Part shown: one piece after another, positions 1 to 6,486 of the stretch | Layout of the letters: each line of letters begins with the position of its first letter | How positions within the stretch are numbered: the first letter of the stretch is position 1 | From: Candidatus Subteraquimicrobium carltonvillense | Lineage (GTDB): Bacteria; Actinomycetota; Aquicultoria; Subteraquimicrobiales; Subteraquimicrobiaceae | Length of the DNA stretch: 10,466 nucleotides | Direction: 5' to 3' | Assembly: GCA_002339355.1 (NCBI GenBank) | Contig: DDKQ01000039.1 | Coordinates: forward strand, 1-10,466 | Translations under genes and position numbers: made by a program | The notes under the pieces: model-generated | Told to the model about the DNA's origin: nothing | The model's database searches: none | Seen by the model: the letters and a program-made list of their open reading frames with translations, nothing else

Positions 1-1
1 T

Positions 2-55
2 ACGGCAGATGAAGCTCCTTTTGCCAAACAGTTCTTAAGCAAAGGAATGTTTTAA
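2..55 (+). CDS. Possible 3' end of a gene entering from the left
   Basis: From base 2 one plus-strand frame stays open for 17 codons to TAA at 53-55 and encodes TADEAPFAKQFLSKGMF, which has protein-like composition. The stop codon touches the start of a heptamer-periodic repeat tract, as also happens at two other gene ends in this window. No family can be recognised from so short a piece. It could equally be chance, because 17 open codons is not statistically compelling. If real, the gene converges on ku. Confidence 0.3.
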   Translation, partial: TADEAPFAKQFLSKGMF

Positions 56-102
56 ATTCTAAGCACAAAGCACCAAATTCTAAACAATATTAAATGACCA
101 AA
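54..102. repeat. Heptamer-periodic AT-rich repeat tract
   Basis: Bases 54-102 divide into seven 7-base units. AAATTCT occurs exactly at 54 and again in phase at 75. AAGCACA at 61 is followed by AAGCACC at 68, and the remaining units are looser (AAACAAT, ATTAAAT, GACCAAA). The tract lies just after the possible gene tail ending at 55 and shows no coding potential. It is one of several 7-base-periodic tracts in the window. Confidence 0.65.
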
Positions 103-154
103 CATGTCCTGAGCAAAGTCGAAGGAATCCAAAGTTCAAAACAAAATGAAATAA

Positions 155-182
155 GATTTAGATTTCGAATTTAGGATTTGAA
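155..182. repeat. Short ATTT-phased repeat tract
   Basis: ATTT recurs at 156, 162, 169 and 176, so the spacing is 6, 7 and 7 bases. Variable dinucleotide or trinucleotide fillers (AG, CGA, AGG) separate the copies. This is a degenerate relative of the other heptamer-periodic tracts. The rest of 1-275 is AT-rich with no recognised RNA gene. A TATAAT hexamer on the minus strand at 196-201 has no convincing -35 and no gene after it. Confidence 0.45.
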
Positions 183-275
183 CCACCTTTCTGGAATTAT
201 ATCTAGGGCATAAATCACTAATATTTGCCCCATCTTTAGATAAGCACGCATAATGGTAAATTCTGAATGGAGAGT

Positions 276-1133
276 TTAAGCGCTTTCAGTATTGACGCCA
301 CTCGCTTTTTTCCTCTTCCCCTCGGCCTGCCCGCTTGTTGCCTTGCGCTGCAGGCGGGTTCTCTCGACACTCTCCTTGAGGGCTTCCATCAAACTTATTA
401 CTTTTTCCTCCTCAGGGACGACGGGAATTGCCACCTCTTTTCCTTCGATCTTTTGCCTCACTATATCGAGGAGTGCTTTCCTATACTCATCGGTATATTT
501 ATTGGGATCGAACTCCGCAGCTAAGTTGGTGATCAGGCTTTCCGCCATTTGAAGCTCCTTCTCATGGGACTTAACTTCTTTTTGGAGCTCGGGGAAGATC
601 TCCGATCTTATCTCATCGGGATAAAACATGGTTTCAAGGACCAACACCCTGTTCTTAGCTCTAACCGTCGCCAGATGTTGTTTATCCCGAACAACCACCC
701 TGGCCACGGCAACCATCCTCTTTCTCTCCATAGCTTCCCGAAGGAGATTATACGCCCTTAAACTCGTCTCCTCCGGAATGAGATAATAGGATTTGTCGAA
801 GTAAATGGGATCTATTTCTTCCAAGTGTATAAAGTCCACAATTTCCACGGTTTTGGTGAGTTCCAAGGGAATGGCCGCAAAATCTTCATCGTACAAAACA
901 ACATATTTGCCCTTCTCATACTCGTAACCTCGCATGGTATCCCCCCAGGGTACATCCACTCCGCATCTGGGACATCTTCGAATATACTCTAGCGGGGTCT
1001 TGCATTGTCTGTGGAGATAATTAAATTTCAGACTTTTTCTCGCTGTCGCCTTATACAACTTCACTGGGATGGTCACGAGTCCAAAACTTATGGCACCCTT
1101 CCAAATCGCACGTCCCCCAGATCCGTAGGACAT
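276..1133 (-). CDS. ku: Non-homologous end joining protein Ku
   Basis: This is bacterial Ku, which forms a homodimeric ring on double-strand DNA ends and recruits ligase LigD in non-homologous end joining. The N-terminus GRAIWKGAISFGLVTIPVKL is the family signature. YEYEKGKYVVLYDEDF near residues 70-85 is also typical. His41, Cys44, Cys54 and Cys57 form a possible zinc-binding cluster (HxxC...CPxC). The last 25 or so residues are rich in Lys and Arg, like the DNA-binding and ligase-contacting tails of other bacterial Ku proteins. I chose the ATG at 1133 (285 aa) because GGAAGGTG sits just upstream; a TTG at 1157 would add 8 residues. An extended -10 promoter lies about 43 bases upstream. No ligD is visible on either side, so a partner ligase must be elsewhere in the genome. 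Confidence 0.95.
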   Translation of the reverse strand: MSYGSGGRAIWKGAISFGLVTIPVKLYKATARKSLKFNYLHRQCKTPLEYIRRCPRCGVDVPWGDTMRGYEYEKGKYVVLYDEDFAAIPLELTKTVEIVDFIHLEEIDPIYFDKSYYLIPEETSLRAYNLLREAMERKRMVAVARVVVRDKQHLATVRAKNRVLVLETMFYPDEIRSEIFPELQKEVKSHEKELQMAESLITNLAAEFDPNKYTDEYRKALLDIVRQKIEGKEVAIPVVPEEEKVISLMEALKESVERTRLQRKATSGQAEGKRKKASGVNTESA

Positions 1134-1175
1134 CTTTATCACCTTCCCAGAACTCAAGCACTTCGTCTCAAGAAA

Positions 1176-1184
1176 ATTATAGCA
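1176..1184 (-). promoter_or_regulatory. Extended -10 promoter for ku
   Basis: Read on the minus strand, this is TGCTATAAT: a perfect TATAAT with the TGn extension. The -35 region at the usual spacing is poor, which fits an extended -10 promoter. Transcription would start near 1169, giving a leader of about 35 bases before the ku ATG. It suggests ku can be transcribed independently of the upstream genes. Confidence 0.6.
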
Positions 1185-1299
1185 CCTAAATGATTGATAT
1201 ATTAATCCTCGAGTACCGCACTTATCACCTACGCAGTGAGAAGAAGGTCCTATTTCACTAATTTAAAAATCGACCGTAGTTTAAAACTCTTTACAGGTC

Positions 1300-1416
1300 T
1301 CAAGGATTTTGAAGATAGGGCAGCATCCAGGCGATGACGGAGAATATAAAGGCTAAGGCAACGATGAGCGCAATCAACTTTATCACAAAAGAGGCTTGTC
1401 TCTTATTTAATAGCAT
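1300..1416 (-). CDS. Small single-pass membrane peptide (38 aa)
   Basis: On the minus strand, ATG at 1416 opens a 38-codon frame ending in TGA at 1302-1300. GGAGG at 1430-1426 is a perfect Shine-Dalgarno with a 9-base spacer. The peptide begins MLLNKRQASF, then has one hydrophobic segment of about 20 residues (VIKLIALIVALAFIFSVIAW), and ends MLPYLQNP. The basic N-terminus before the helix predicts the N-terminus in the cytoplasm. It lies between the RseC-like gene and ku, in the same direction as both. I do not recognise a named family. It could be a free small membrane protein, or the remaining N-terminal anchor of a longer protein, since its stop follows the helix closely. The ribosome-binding site and composition argue that it is translated. 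Confidence 0.65.
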   Translation of the reverse strand: MLLNKRQASFVIKLIALIVALAFIFSVIAWMLPYLQNP

Positions 1417-1437
1417 TGATCGCTGCCTCCAATTGTT

Positions 1438-1493
1438 GTTCACAGTCCACCGTTCACCGGTTTATGGTTCACGGTTCACAGTTCACCGTTTAT
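1438..1493. repeat. Eight-unit heptamer tandem array (GTTCAC family)
   Basis: Bases 1438-1493 are 56 nt and divide exactly into eight 7-base units with no slippage. The units are variants of GTTCACN: GTTCACA, GTCCACC, GTTCACC, GGTTCAC (twice) and AGTTCAC, with GGTTTAT and CGTTTAT in the fourth and eighth positions. The second half repeats the pattern of the first. It is intergenic, between the RseC-like gene and the 38-residue ORF. A second copy of the family lies at 3381. Confidence 0.8.
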
Positions 1494-1542
1494 TGCATCA
1501 GAACACCACGCACAAATTGCTCCCAAAACCCCATCTTCGTCC

Positions 1543-1570
1543 CTCGACCTTCGACCCTTAACTTTTAACT
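1543..1570. repeat. Four-unit heptamer array at the RseC-like gene end
   Basis: Four in-phase 7-base units are seen: CTCGACC, TTCGACC, CTTAACT and TTTAACT. The array spans the stop codon at 1558-1560 and encodes the last three residues (VKS) of the RseC-like protein. The tract at 8966-8993 carries the same TTCGACC unit and the same TAACT ending, so the two belong to one repeat family. Confidence 0.7.
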
Positions 1571-1986
1571 ATCTCTGTAACCACTGGTTGGATTTGCTTG
1601 CTCAATGCCGCTCGTCTATCAATCATCCGGATGATCAAATAGGAAAAGCCCAAAAAGATGAAGCCAGAAAGTATACCAACCTCCTGCGAATAGGTGGGCT
1701 TTTGAAGAAAGGTGACCAAGGTACTCCCGATAAAGTATCCTATTATGAGAAAGACCACGGGGATGATATAAAGAACGAAAGCCACGGTGAGGAAGATTTT
1801 GGATTCGATTTCCAGATTTACTTTTTCTCCTACTTTCGCTCCAGCATTATTTCTTGCTTGGGCAACCATTTTGTTTGTGCCCAACATCTGGTAACAAACA
1901 CCACATCTTTCACATGCTGGCGAGCGCTCAACCTCAACGATGGCCAGATCATCTTTTACCTCTACTACCGTGCCCACTTCCTGCAT
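1558..1986 (-). CDS. RseC/MucC-like membrane protein
   Basis: The 142-aa protein matches the layout of the RseC/MucC family: an N-terminal domain (MQEVGTVVEVKDDLAIVEVER), a cysteine cluster, then two membrane helices. The cysteines are Cys25, Cys28 and Cys31 (CERCGVC). The helices span about residues 65-87 and 103-121. In proteobacteria RseC is linked to SoxR reduction and to the sigma-E system, and relatives accompany Rnf electron-transport genes. None of those partners is visible here, so the role is probably redox-related but unproven. I chose ATG 1986 because AGGGGGT sits 9 bases upstream; ATG 1995 lies too close to that site. The start lies 22 nt inside the amidohydrolase gene, so the two are likely translationally coupled. 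The C-terminus and stop are formed from a heptamer repeat tract. Confidence 0.75.
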   Translation of the reverse strand: MQEVGTVVEVKDDLAIVEVERSPACERCGVCYQMLGTNKMVAQARNNAGAKVGEKVNLEIESKIFLTVAFVLYIIPVVFLIIGYFIGSTLVTFLQKPTYSQEVGILSGFIFLGFSYLIIRMIDRRAALSKQIQPVVTEIVKS

Positions 1987-3362
1987 GCTTGCCATACCCC
2001 CTGGTGTCTCAAGGAGCGTCCCTTGAGTTTCTTTCGTATCGGCTCGGTACACGCCAAAATCTCCTCTTGGTCTAGTATGGAATATCCATTCTTCTCGTAT
2101 AAAACTTTGCCCCCGACCATGGTAAAAATTACATTCTCCTGATTTGTCGTATACACCAGGGCTGAATAGGGATCATTTACCGGAATTTGGTGGCTGTGGG
2201 AGATGTCCACAGCGATTATATCCGCTTGCTTGCCCTCCTCCAGGGAACCGATTTCTCCCTCCATCTTCAGAACCTCGGCTCCACCCAGGGTGGCCATCCT
2301 AACGAATTGTTCCGCTGAAAAGCCCTCCACGGATTCGGATGCCCCTCTTTGCAAGAGCAAACCCGTTCTCATTTCATCGAATATATCCATAGTATTATTG
2401 CTGGCAGGGCTATCCGTGCCTATGCCCACTCTCAAACCACAACGTATGAAATCCCTTAAGGGAGCGATTCCCATCCCCAGCTTTGCACTACACTTTGGAC
2501 AATGAGCGATGGCCACATCGTACTTCCTCAAAATATCGATATCCCTCTCACCCACTTGAATGCAGTGGACGGCGATGACCTCTCCCTCAAAGACATCCCA
2601 CTGTTCTACATATTTAACCGGACTTACCCCCATGGGTTGCCATAAAAGATCGCTCCATCCCATCAAATCCCTATACGTCGTAGCCAGCAAACTTGAACCA
2701 TACATTATAAAGGAATATTCATCGGGAGATCCTGCAAGGTGCAGGCAAAGGGGGATATCTTCTTTCCTCGCCCAATCACTTACCGCCTTGAAAAGTGGAG
2801 GAGCAACGGTATACACCCCAAAGGGAGAAACACCTATCTTAAGATGACTGTTTTGGGATTGCTCCAGCCATGAATGGACATTTCGTCGGGCACAGGATAC
2901 TACCTCATCGATCTTGGAATGATCCATCCCGGAAACCTCGCAGAAGATGGTACCTCGAAGCCCAGCTAGTAACGCGGTGGAAAGGCTTGCCCCCGTGGAT
3001 GATATATCCGCGATGCAAGTGATCCCGGATTGAATGGCCTCCAAAGTTCCCAACTGGGCCGATGATATCCAATCCGAATCCGAAAGTTTTTTGCTCTTCT
3101 TGGTGACCTGTATCTTCCAAAGAGCAAAGGGTAAATCGTCACACATGCCCCGAAAGACGCTGTACTCCAAGTGCGTATGGGTATCGACAAAGCCAGGTAA
3201 AAGTATAGCTTTACCGAAATCGATAACGGTCTCCTTTGGATGAGTCTTTATCAAATCCCTTTTACCACCGACAGCCTTTATTTTGTCCTTGGATATCAAA
3301 ATGGCTCCATTTTCGATGGGATCGCTGGTGATAGGTAAAACCCACTTTGCTGCCAATAACAT
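1965..3362 (-). CDS. Amidohydrolase, SAH/MTA deaminase-like, altered active site
   Basis: This 465-aa protein is a metal-dependent amidohydrolase of the ATZ/TRZ group, which includes SAH/MTA deaminases and aminodeoxyfutalosine deaminases of the menaquinone pathway. Metal ligands are present: His62 and His64 in GFVDTHTHLEY, His208 in LCLHLAGS, His266 in AVHC, and Asp317 in GTDSPASNN. AHCPKCSAKLGMGIAP (about 286-301) is also typical. Two family residues differ. The HxxE glutamate is glycine (Gly211 in HLAGSPDE), and the histidine usual in SPHAPYT is phenylalanine (Phe181 in SPFGVYT). The enzyme may have a changed activity or be impaired. I chose ATG 3362 because AAGGG is 8 bases upstream; a GTG at 3371 would add 3 residues. 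It leads the series amidohydrolase, RseC-like, small membrane ORF, ku, although ku also has its own promoter. Confidence 0.85.
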   Translation of the reverse strand: MLLAAKWVLPITSDPIENGAILISKDKIKAVGGKRDLIKTHPKETVIDFGKAILLPGFVDTHTHLEYSVFRGMCDDLPFALWKIQVTKKSKKLSDSDWISSAQLGTLEAIQSGITCIADISSTGASLSTALLAGLRGTIFCEVSGMDHSKIDEVVSCARRNVHSWLEQSQNSHLKIGVSPFGVYTVAPPLFKAVSDWARKEDIPLCLHLAGSPDEYSFIMYGSSLLATTYRDLMGWSDLLWQPMGVSPVKYVEQWDVFEGEVIAVHCIQVGERDIDILRKYDVAIAHCPKCSAKLGMGIAPLRDFIRCGLRVGIGTDSPASNNTMDIFDEMRTGLLLQRGASESVEGFSAEQFVRMATLGGAEVLKMEGEIGSLEEGKQADIIAVDISHSHQIPVNDPYSALVYTTNQENVIFTMVGGKVLYEKNGYSILDQEEILACTEPIRKKLKGRSLRHQGVWQACRKWAR

Positions 3363-3380
3363 CTCATTCACCCTTAATTA

Positions 3381-3408
3381 GTTCACAGTTCACCGTTCGC
3401 AGCTTATT
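3381..3408. repeat. GTTCAC-family heptamer array in the amidohydrolase leader
   Basis: GTTCACA, GTTCACC and GTTCGCA follow one another exactly in 7-base phase from 3381 to 3401, with a looser GCTTATT after them. The same family forms the eight-unit array at 1438. The tract lies 19 bases before the amidohydrolase ATG, so it would be within the 5' untranslated leader if transcription starts at the -10 element at 3412-3420. Confidence 0.7.
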
Positions 3409-3411
3409 TCA

Positions 3412-3420
3412 ATTGTATCA
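3412..3420 (-). promoter_or_regulatory. Possible extended -10 promoter for the amidohydrolase
   Basis: The minus strand reads TGATACAAT: TACAAT (5 of 6 to consensus) with a TGn extension. No good -35 is seen at the usual distance. The position is about 50 bases upstream of the amidohydrolase ATG. Confidence 0.4.
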
Positions 3421-3426
3421 AAAAAT

Positions 3427-3440
3427 AGCTGTAAGCTGTA
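3427..3440. repeat. Two tandem copies of AGCTGTA
   Basis: AGCTGTA is repeated exactly at 3427-3433 and 3434-3440. It is another 7-base unit, different in sequence from the GTTCAC array about 20 bases away. The following bases continue loosely in 7-base phase as A/G-rich units (AGGATTT, AAGAATT). Confidence 0.5.
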
Positions 3441-3452
3441 AGGATTTAAGAA

Positions 3453-3608
3453 TTAAGCTTTTTGTAATATTTCGTTTCTTCCAGTGAACTTTCCGATATT
3501 TAGAAAACGCCCATAATCCTTATCATCTTTCCTTTTGAAAGCCTCAACAATATTGCAGTGACTGAAATTGCTGATCTCCTTATCTAAGAAATCAACAGTA
3601 CCTATCAA
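3453..3608 (-). CDS. Small hypothetical protein (51 aa) overlapping the prenyl synthase end
   Basis: A minus-strand frame, different from that of the prenyl synthase, is open from a TAG inside the synthase 3' end to TAA at 3455-3453. The likely starts are TTG 3608 (51 aa) or TTG 3623 (56 aa); no ATG or GTG is available and no strong ribosome-binding site is seen. The peptide is charged and protein-like, containing VDFLDKEISN, VEAFKRKDDKDYGRF and ending NIGKFTGRNEILQKA. About three quarters of its codons start with a purine, as expected for real coding sequence. It would follow the radical SAM and prenyl synthase genes with a 17-nt overlap. I do not recognise the family. A chance open frame is the alternative. 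Confidence 0.45.
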   Translation of the reverse strand: MIGTVDFLDKEISNFSHCNIVEAFKRKDDKDYGRFLNIGKFTGRNEILQKA

Positions 3609-4584
3609 CCACAAAGTATCCAATGGATAGTAGATTCCTTCGTGTCTCTTCGCTGGATATTGAAGAGAGAGTATCTATGGCCTTCTCGACGTACTTGTTG
3701 GCTTCTTCTCTGGTGCGAAGCAAAGCCTTTGTGCCATGGATAATCTGAATGGCTTTCTCCATTTCATCCTCAGTTGAATTCCCGCCCTTAATAATAACCC
3801 GGCACAAATGTGAGTTGAGTTCCGTTTCCTCCAAAGCAAAAAGGATGGGCATGGTGATCGTCCCATCTCGTAAGTCCACTCCAATGGGCTTTCCCAAGGA
3901 TCGCTTCTCACCTGATAAATCGAGCAAATCATCAAAAATCTGAAAAGCCATTCCGAGGTTCTCCCCATAGATTTTTAAAGCCTCGATATCCTCTTCACTC
4001 GCTCCCGAAATTAACCCCCCCAATTGGCAAGAGGCTGAAAAGAGGGTAGCGGTCTTATTCCTTATCACCGTCAAATAATCATCGATGGTTTGGGCGAGAC
4101 TGTGGGCCGTCTCCATCTGCTGTAACTCCCCCAAGCTCAGATCCAAAGCGGTTTGAGACATGATATCCATCGCCCGAGAATTATCGAGTTTTGAGAGGAG
4201 AACGAAGGCAGTGGCGAACAAAAAATCCCCCGTAGCCGTGGCCATATGAGATCCCCAGGTAAAATTTATGGTGGGCACGCCTCTCCTCATCTCAGCACCA
4301 TCCACAATGTCATCGTGGACAAGGGAAGCCATGTGAATGAGTTCCACAGCAATGGCTGCTGACATGAGTTTTTCGAGATCGTAGTGTTTCATCGCACCCG
4401 AAATGAGTACCAAGGCTGGTCGAAGTCTCTTTCCCCCAGCCTCCAGGATAACGAGCGAAGATTGAGCCAACCGCCCATCTCCAGAGGAAACTATTTGGGT
4501 CAGTTTCTCCTCCACCCTTTTAAGGTCGTTTTTAATATTTGGGGATATATTAATATTATGGCTCTTGACTTCACTCGCCTCCAT
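3592..4584 (-). CDS. Long-chain polyprenyl diphosphate synthase
   Basis: This trans-isoprenyl diphosphate synthase condenses isopentenyl diphosphate onto an allylic diphosphate, probably making the side chain of menaquinone. At 330 aa it has normal family length. All catalytic motifs are present: GGKRLRP at about 50-56, the first aspartate motif DDIVD at 91-95, GDFLFATA near 119, NKTATLF near 176, and the second aspartate motif DDLLD at 218-222, followed by GKPIGVDLRDG. The residue five places before the first aspartate is small (Ala), which in this family favours long products of C30 or more. The exact chain length cannot be read from sequence. I chose ATG 4584 because it follows the stop of the radical SAM gene after one base (TAAaATG), implying translational coupling; a TTG at 4623 and an ATG at 4602 lack good ribosome-binding sites. 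A non-catalytic paralogue lies at 6855-7703. Confidence 0.92.
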   Translation of the reverse strand: MEASEVKSHNINISPNIKNDLKRVEEKLTQIVSSGDGRLAQSSLVILEAGGKRLRPALVLISGAMKHYDLEKLMSAAIAVELIHMASLVHDDIVDGAEMRRGVPTINFTWGSHMATATGDFLFATAFVLLSKLDNSRAMDIMSQTALDLSLGELQQMETAHSLAQTIDDYLTVIRNKTATLFSASCQLGGLISGASEEDIEALKIYGENLGMAFQIFDDLLDLSGEKRSLGKPIGVDLRDGTITMPILFALEETELNSHLCRVIIKGGNSTEDEMEKAIQIIHGTKALLRTREEANKYVEKAIDTLSSISSEETRRNLLSIGYFVVDRYC

Positions 4585-4585
4585 T

Positions 4586-6337
4586 TTATTTATTCTTCGC
4601 ATGGGAAGAATTGGCTCTCGCAAACTTCGGCGCCAAGAGGGTTCTAATTATATTTAGTACGCGGAAGTTGAATACCTGGGTGGGCCACTCCAATTCCCTC
4701 TTCTCACACACGGTCGAAACACTGAGTTTATCTAATTCCCTCTTTAATTCTCGTAACCTTCTCTCTCTGACCACTTCATCTTCAATGGACACGATATCAT
4801 CTATTTTCTTCATAACCTCTTGTGCTCTTAAAATCCTGACCTCGGTCTCCTGTGCGGTTCTAAAATCCACGGCTCCGTATTTCGCCTTTAATCTATTTAA
4901 CCCTAAAGCGGCTTGATAGGTCCTTTCAACCTGCTCATTCCGGGTCATCCACTTGGTTTCATAATTGAGAATATATTTCCAACTTGGGCGGGTTAGAGCT
5001 TGTCTGTGCTCCTCTAGCGTTTTACAGGAGAGACTGTATCCATAAGAATCTGGATTTTCAAAGATTTGACTTCCTGGATCAAGAAAGGGAGCCATGGGGG
5101 AGATGAACGGAAGTAATCTCTTATCACCATCGATTTTCCCATAAAGCTGATTGCAGTATTCGACCGTGTCCAAAACGGATTGAGTAGTCTGCTTTGGTAA
5201 GCCAGTCATAAAATAAAGATCGAATCTTTCACAGCCATTATTTAAAGCATATTTAATACTTGCCTCCACAGCCTCATTGGAGTAGATTTTTCCAATGGTT
5301 CTCCGCACCTCTTCATCATGGGACTCCATAGAAATCTCAATGCTATAGTGAGGCAAAGCCTCTTTTAGGCTTGCCAAGAAATCCTCTGGGGGTGGAGTGA
5401 AAAACTCAAAGGCAACTTGATTTGTTATCCTGTGCTTTTTCAGCTCAGATAGAAACTTGTGGGCATAATCGTCACCTGCCTGCCGTACGTCCCCCACAAC
5501 AAAAATGGGTCCCTTCAGGTGCCTTTGAACAGTTTCAATATCTCGAGCTAGGAGTTCTGGATCTCTAAAAGCTGTCCGATTTCGTTTGAAAATTTTCCGG
5601 AAAGTGGTTGCGGAGCCCCCACATGTTACACAGTTTCTGGTGCAACCCCTACAAGTAAGTGCAGCCGTTATGGGATACTTCAGCCAATTTTCAAAGGGCA
5701 CATGACCCACTAAATCCTGGTACTTTACTACCGACCGCATCGCATGACTATAATCTAAGTTTATGTGATTGATATCATCTGGAACATAAGTGATGGGATT
5801 CGACCTTACTTCTTCTCCTCCATCCTTCCATGTTAGATTGGGAATGGCTTCAGGATTTCCCCCCTTCTTAATGCATTCAATGAGCAAGCGTAAGGGTTCC
5901 TCCGTGGAATCGCCTTTAACGACAAAATCAACTTCAGGATAACGGATGAGTTCCTCGTGAAAGTAGGTGGCGGAAAAACCTCCGAAAATGATGGGAATAT
6001 GTGGATGGTGCTTCTTAACGATCTTTGCTATCTCCAAACTCCCATGGGCATGAGGGAGCCAGTGAAGATCAATTCCGAAAGCGTGAGTATTGAGAGATCT
6101 TATCAATTTCTCGACGTCAAAACGAGAACTCTTCATCATCCTTACCGCTATGTTTATTATTCGAACCGATAAACCATGTCTTTCCAAATATTCAGCAATA
6201 GTAGCGAAGCCAATGGGGTACATTTCAAAAATCGGACCCGAGGGCACTACATCACTTACTGGTCCATACATGATGGATATTTTCCGAAAATCATAGACAC
6301 TAGGTGCATGGAGTAAAATTAAATCCGGTTTTGCCAT
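4586..6337 (-). CDS. B12-binding domain/radical SAM protein
   Basis: The 583-aa protein has an N-terminal cobalamin-binding-like Rossmann domain (about 1-180) followed by a radical SAM domain. The radical SAM cluster CxxxCxxC is Cys232, Cys236 and Cys239 (CTRNCVTC), with an extra Cys229 just before. The B12 region contains GIDLHWLPHAHG and later IPIIFGGFSATYF; it has the D-x-H part of the base-off motif but no glycine at the usual place. SIEISMESHDEEVRRTIGK and YFMTGLPKQT are standard radical SAM barrel features. A charged helical C-terminus completes it. The layout resembles the uncharacterised Ta0216-type B12/radical SAM group; the substrate is unknown. ATG 6337 is preferred because GAAGGGAT lies 7 bases upstream; a TTG at 6370 has no such site. 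The prenyl synthase begins 1 nt after its stop, so the two are almost certainly co-expressed. Confidence 0.88.
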   Translation of the reverse strand: MAKPDLILLHAPSVYDFRKISIMYGPVSDVVPSGPIFEMYPIGFATIAEYLERHGLSVRIINIAVRMMKSSRFDVEKLIRSLNTHAFGIDLHWLPHAHGSLEIAKIVKKHHPHIPIIFGGFSATYFHEELIRYPEVDFVVKGDSTEEPLRLLIECIKKGGNPEAIPNLTWKDGGEEVRSNPITYVPDDINHINLDYSHAMRSVVKYQDLVGHVPFENWLKYPITAALTCRGCTRNCVTCGGSATTFRKIFKRNRTAFRDPELLARDIETVQRHLKGPIFVVGDVRQAGDDYAHKFLSELKKHRITNQVAFEFFTPPPEDFLASLKEALPHYSIEISMESHDEEVRRTIGKIYSNEAVEASIKYALNNGCERFDLYFMTGLPKQTTQSVLDTVEYCNQLYGKIDGDKRLLPFISPMAPFLDPGSQIFENPDSYGYSLSCKTLEEHRQALTRPSWKYILNYETKWMTRNEQVERTYQAALGLNRLKAKYGAVDFRTAQETEVRILRAQEVMKKIDDIVSIEDEVVRERRLRELKRELDKLSVSTVCEKRELEWPTQVFNFRVLNIIRTLLAPKFARANSSHAKNK

Positions 6338-6486
6338 AGATTTTATCCCTTCAAAATCAAGTGAAAACAATCACTAGCTTTAGATTTTAATACAAATAAT
6401 TTACCTTTAAAAGAGAGACAAATGGAGTCGGGACACAACACCCGGGTAAAAAGAACTTTCCCCAGCTCATTCCACAGACAGATAAA

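Noticed and set aside
196..201. Perfect TATAAT on the minus strand
   Set aside because: There is no -35 or TGn extension, and no gene follows within the window in that direction; an AT-rich region makes chance likely.
158..270. Minus-strand GGTTCAAATCC resembling a tRNA T-loop, with GAATTTA and TAAATTC that could pair as an acceptor stem
   Set aside because: With the T-loop placed correctly, the T-stem and acceptor do not pair, the total length is about 97 bases, and no D-arm or anticodon arm is evident. The T-loop lies in an ATTT-phased repeat tract.
267..761. Several plus-strand open frames of 70-86 codons
   Set aside because: All are antisense to ku, which is unambiguous, and they have no good ribosome-binding sites or domain-like sequence.
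1438..1570. Repeated short units suggesting a CRISPR array
   Set aside because: The units are 7 bases, contiguous, and have no spacers; no cas gene is nearby.
1588..2142. Plus-strand open frame of 184 codons
   Set aside because: It is antisense to the RseC-like and amidohydrolase genes, both of which have clear family motifs and ribosome-binding sites. Its translation has no recognisable domain.
6437..6456. ACCCGGGT palindrome near GGGACACAACACCC, considered as a terminator after the zinc-ribbon gene
   Set aside because: The paired arms are only 4 bases each side and no T-run follows in the right place, so a terminator is not supported.
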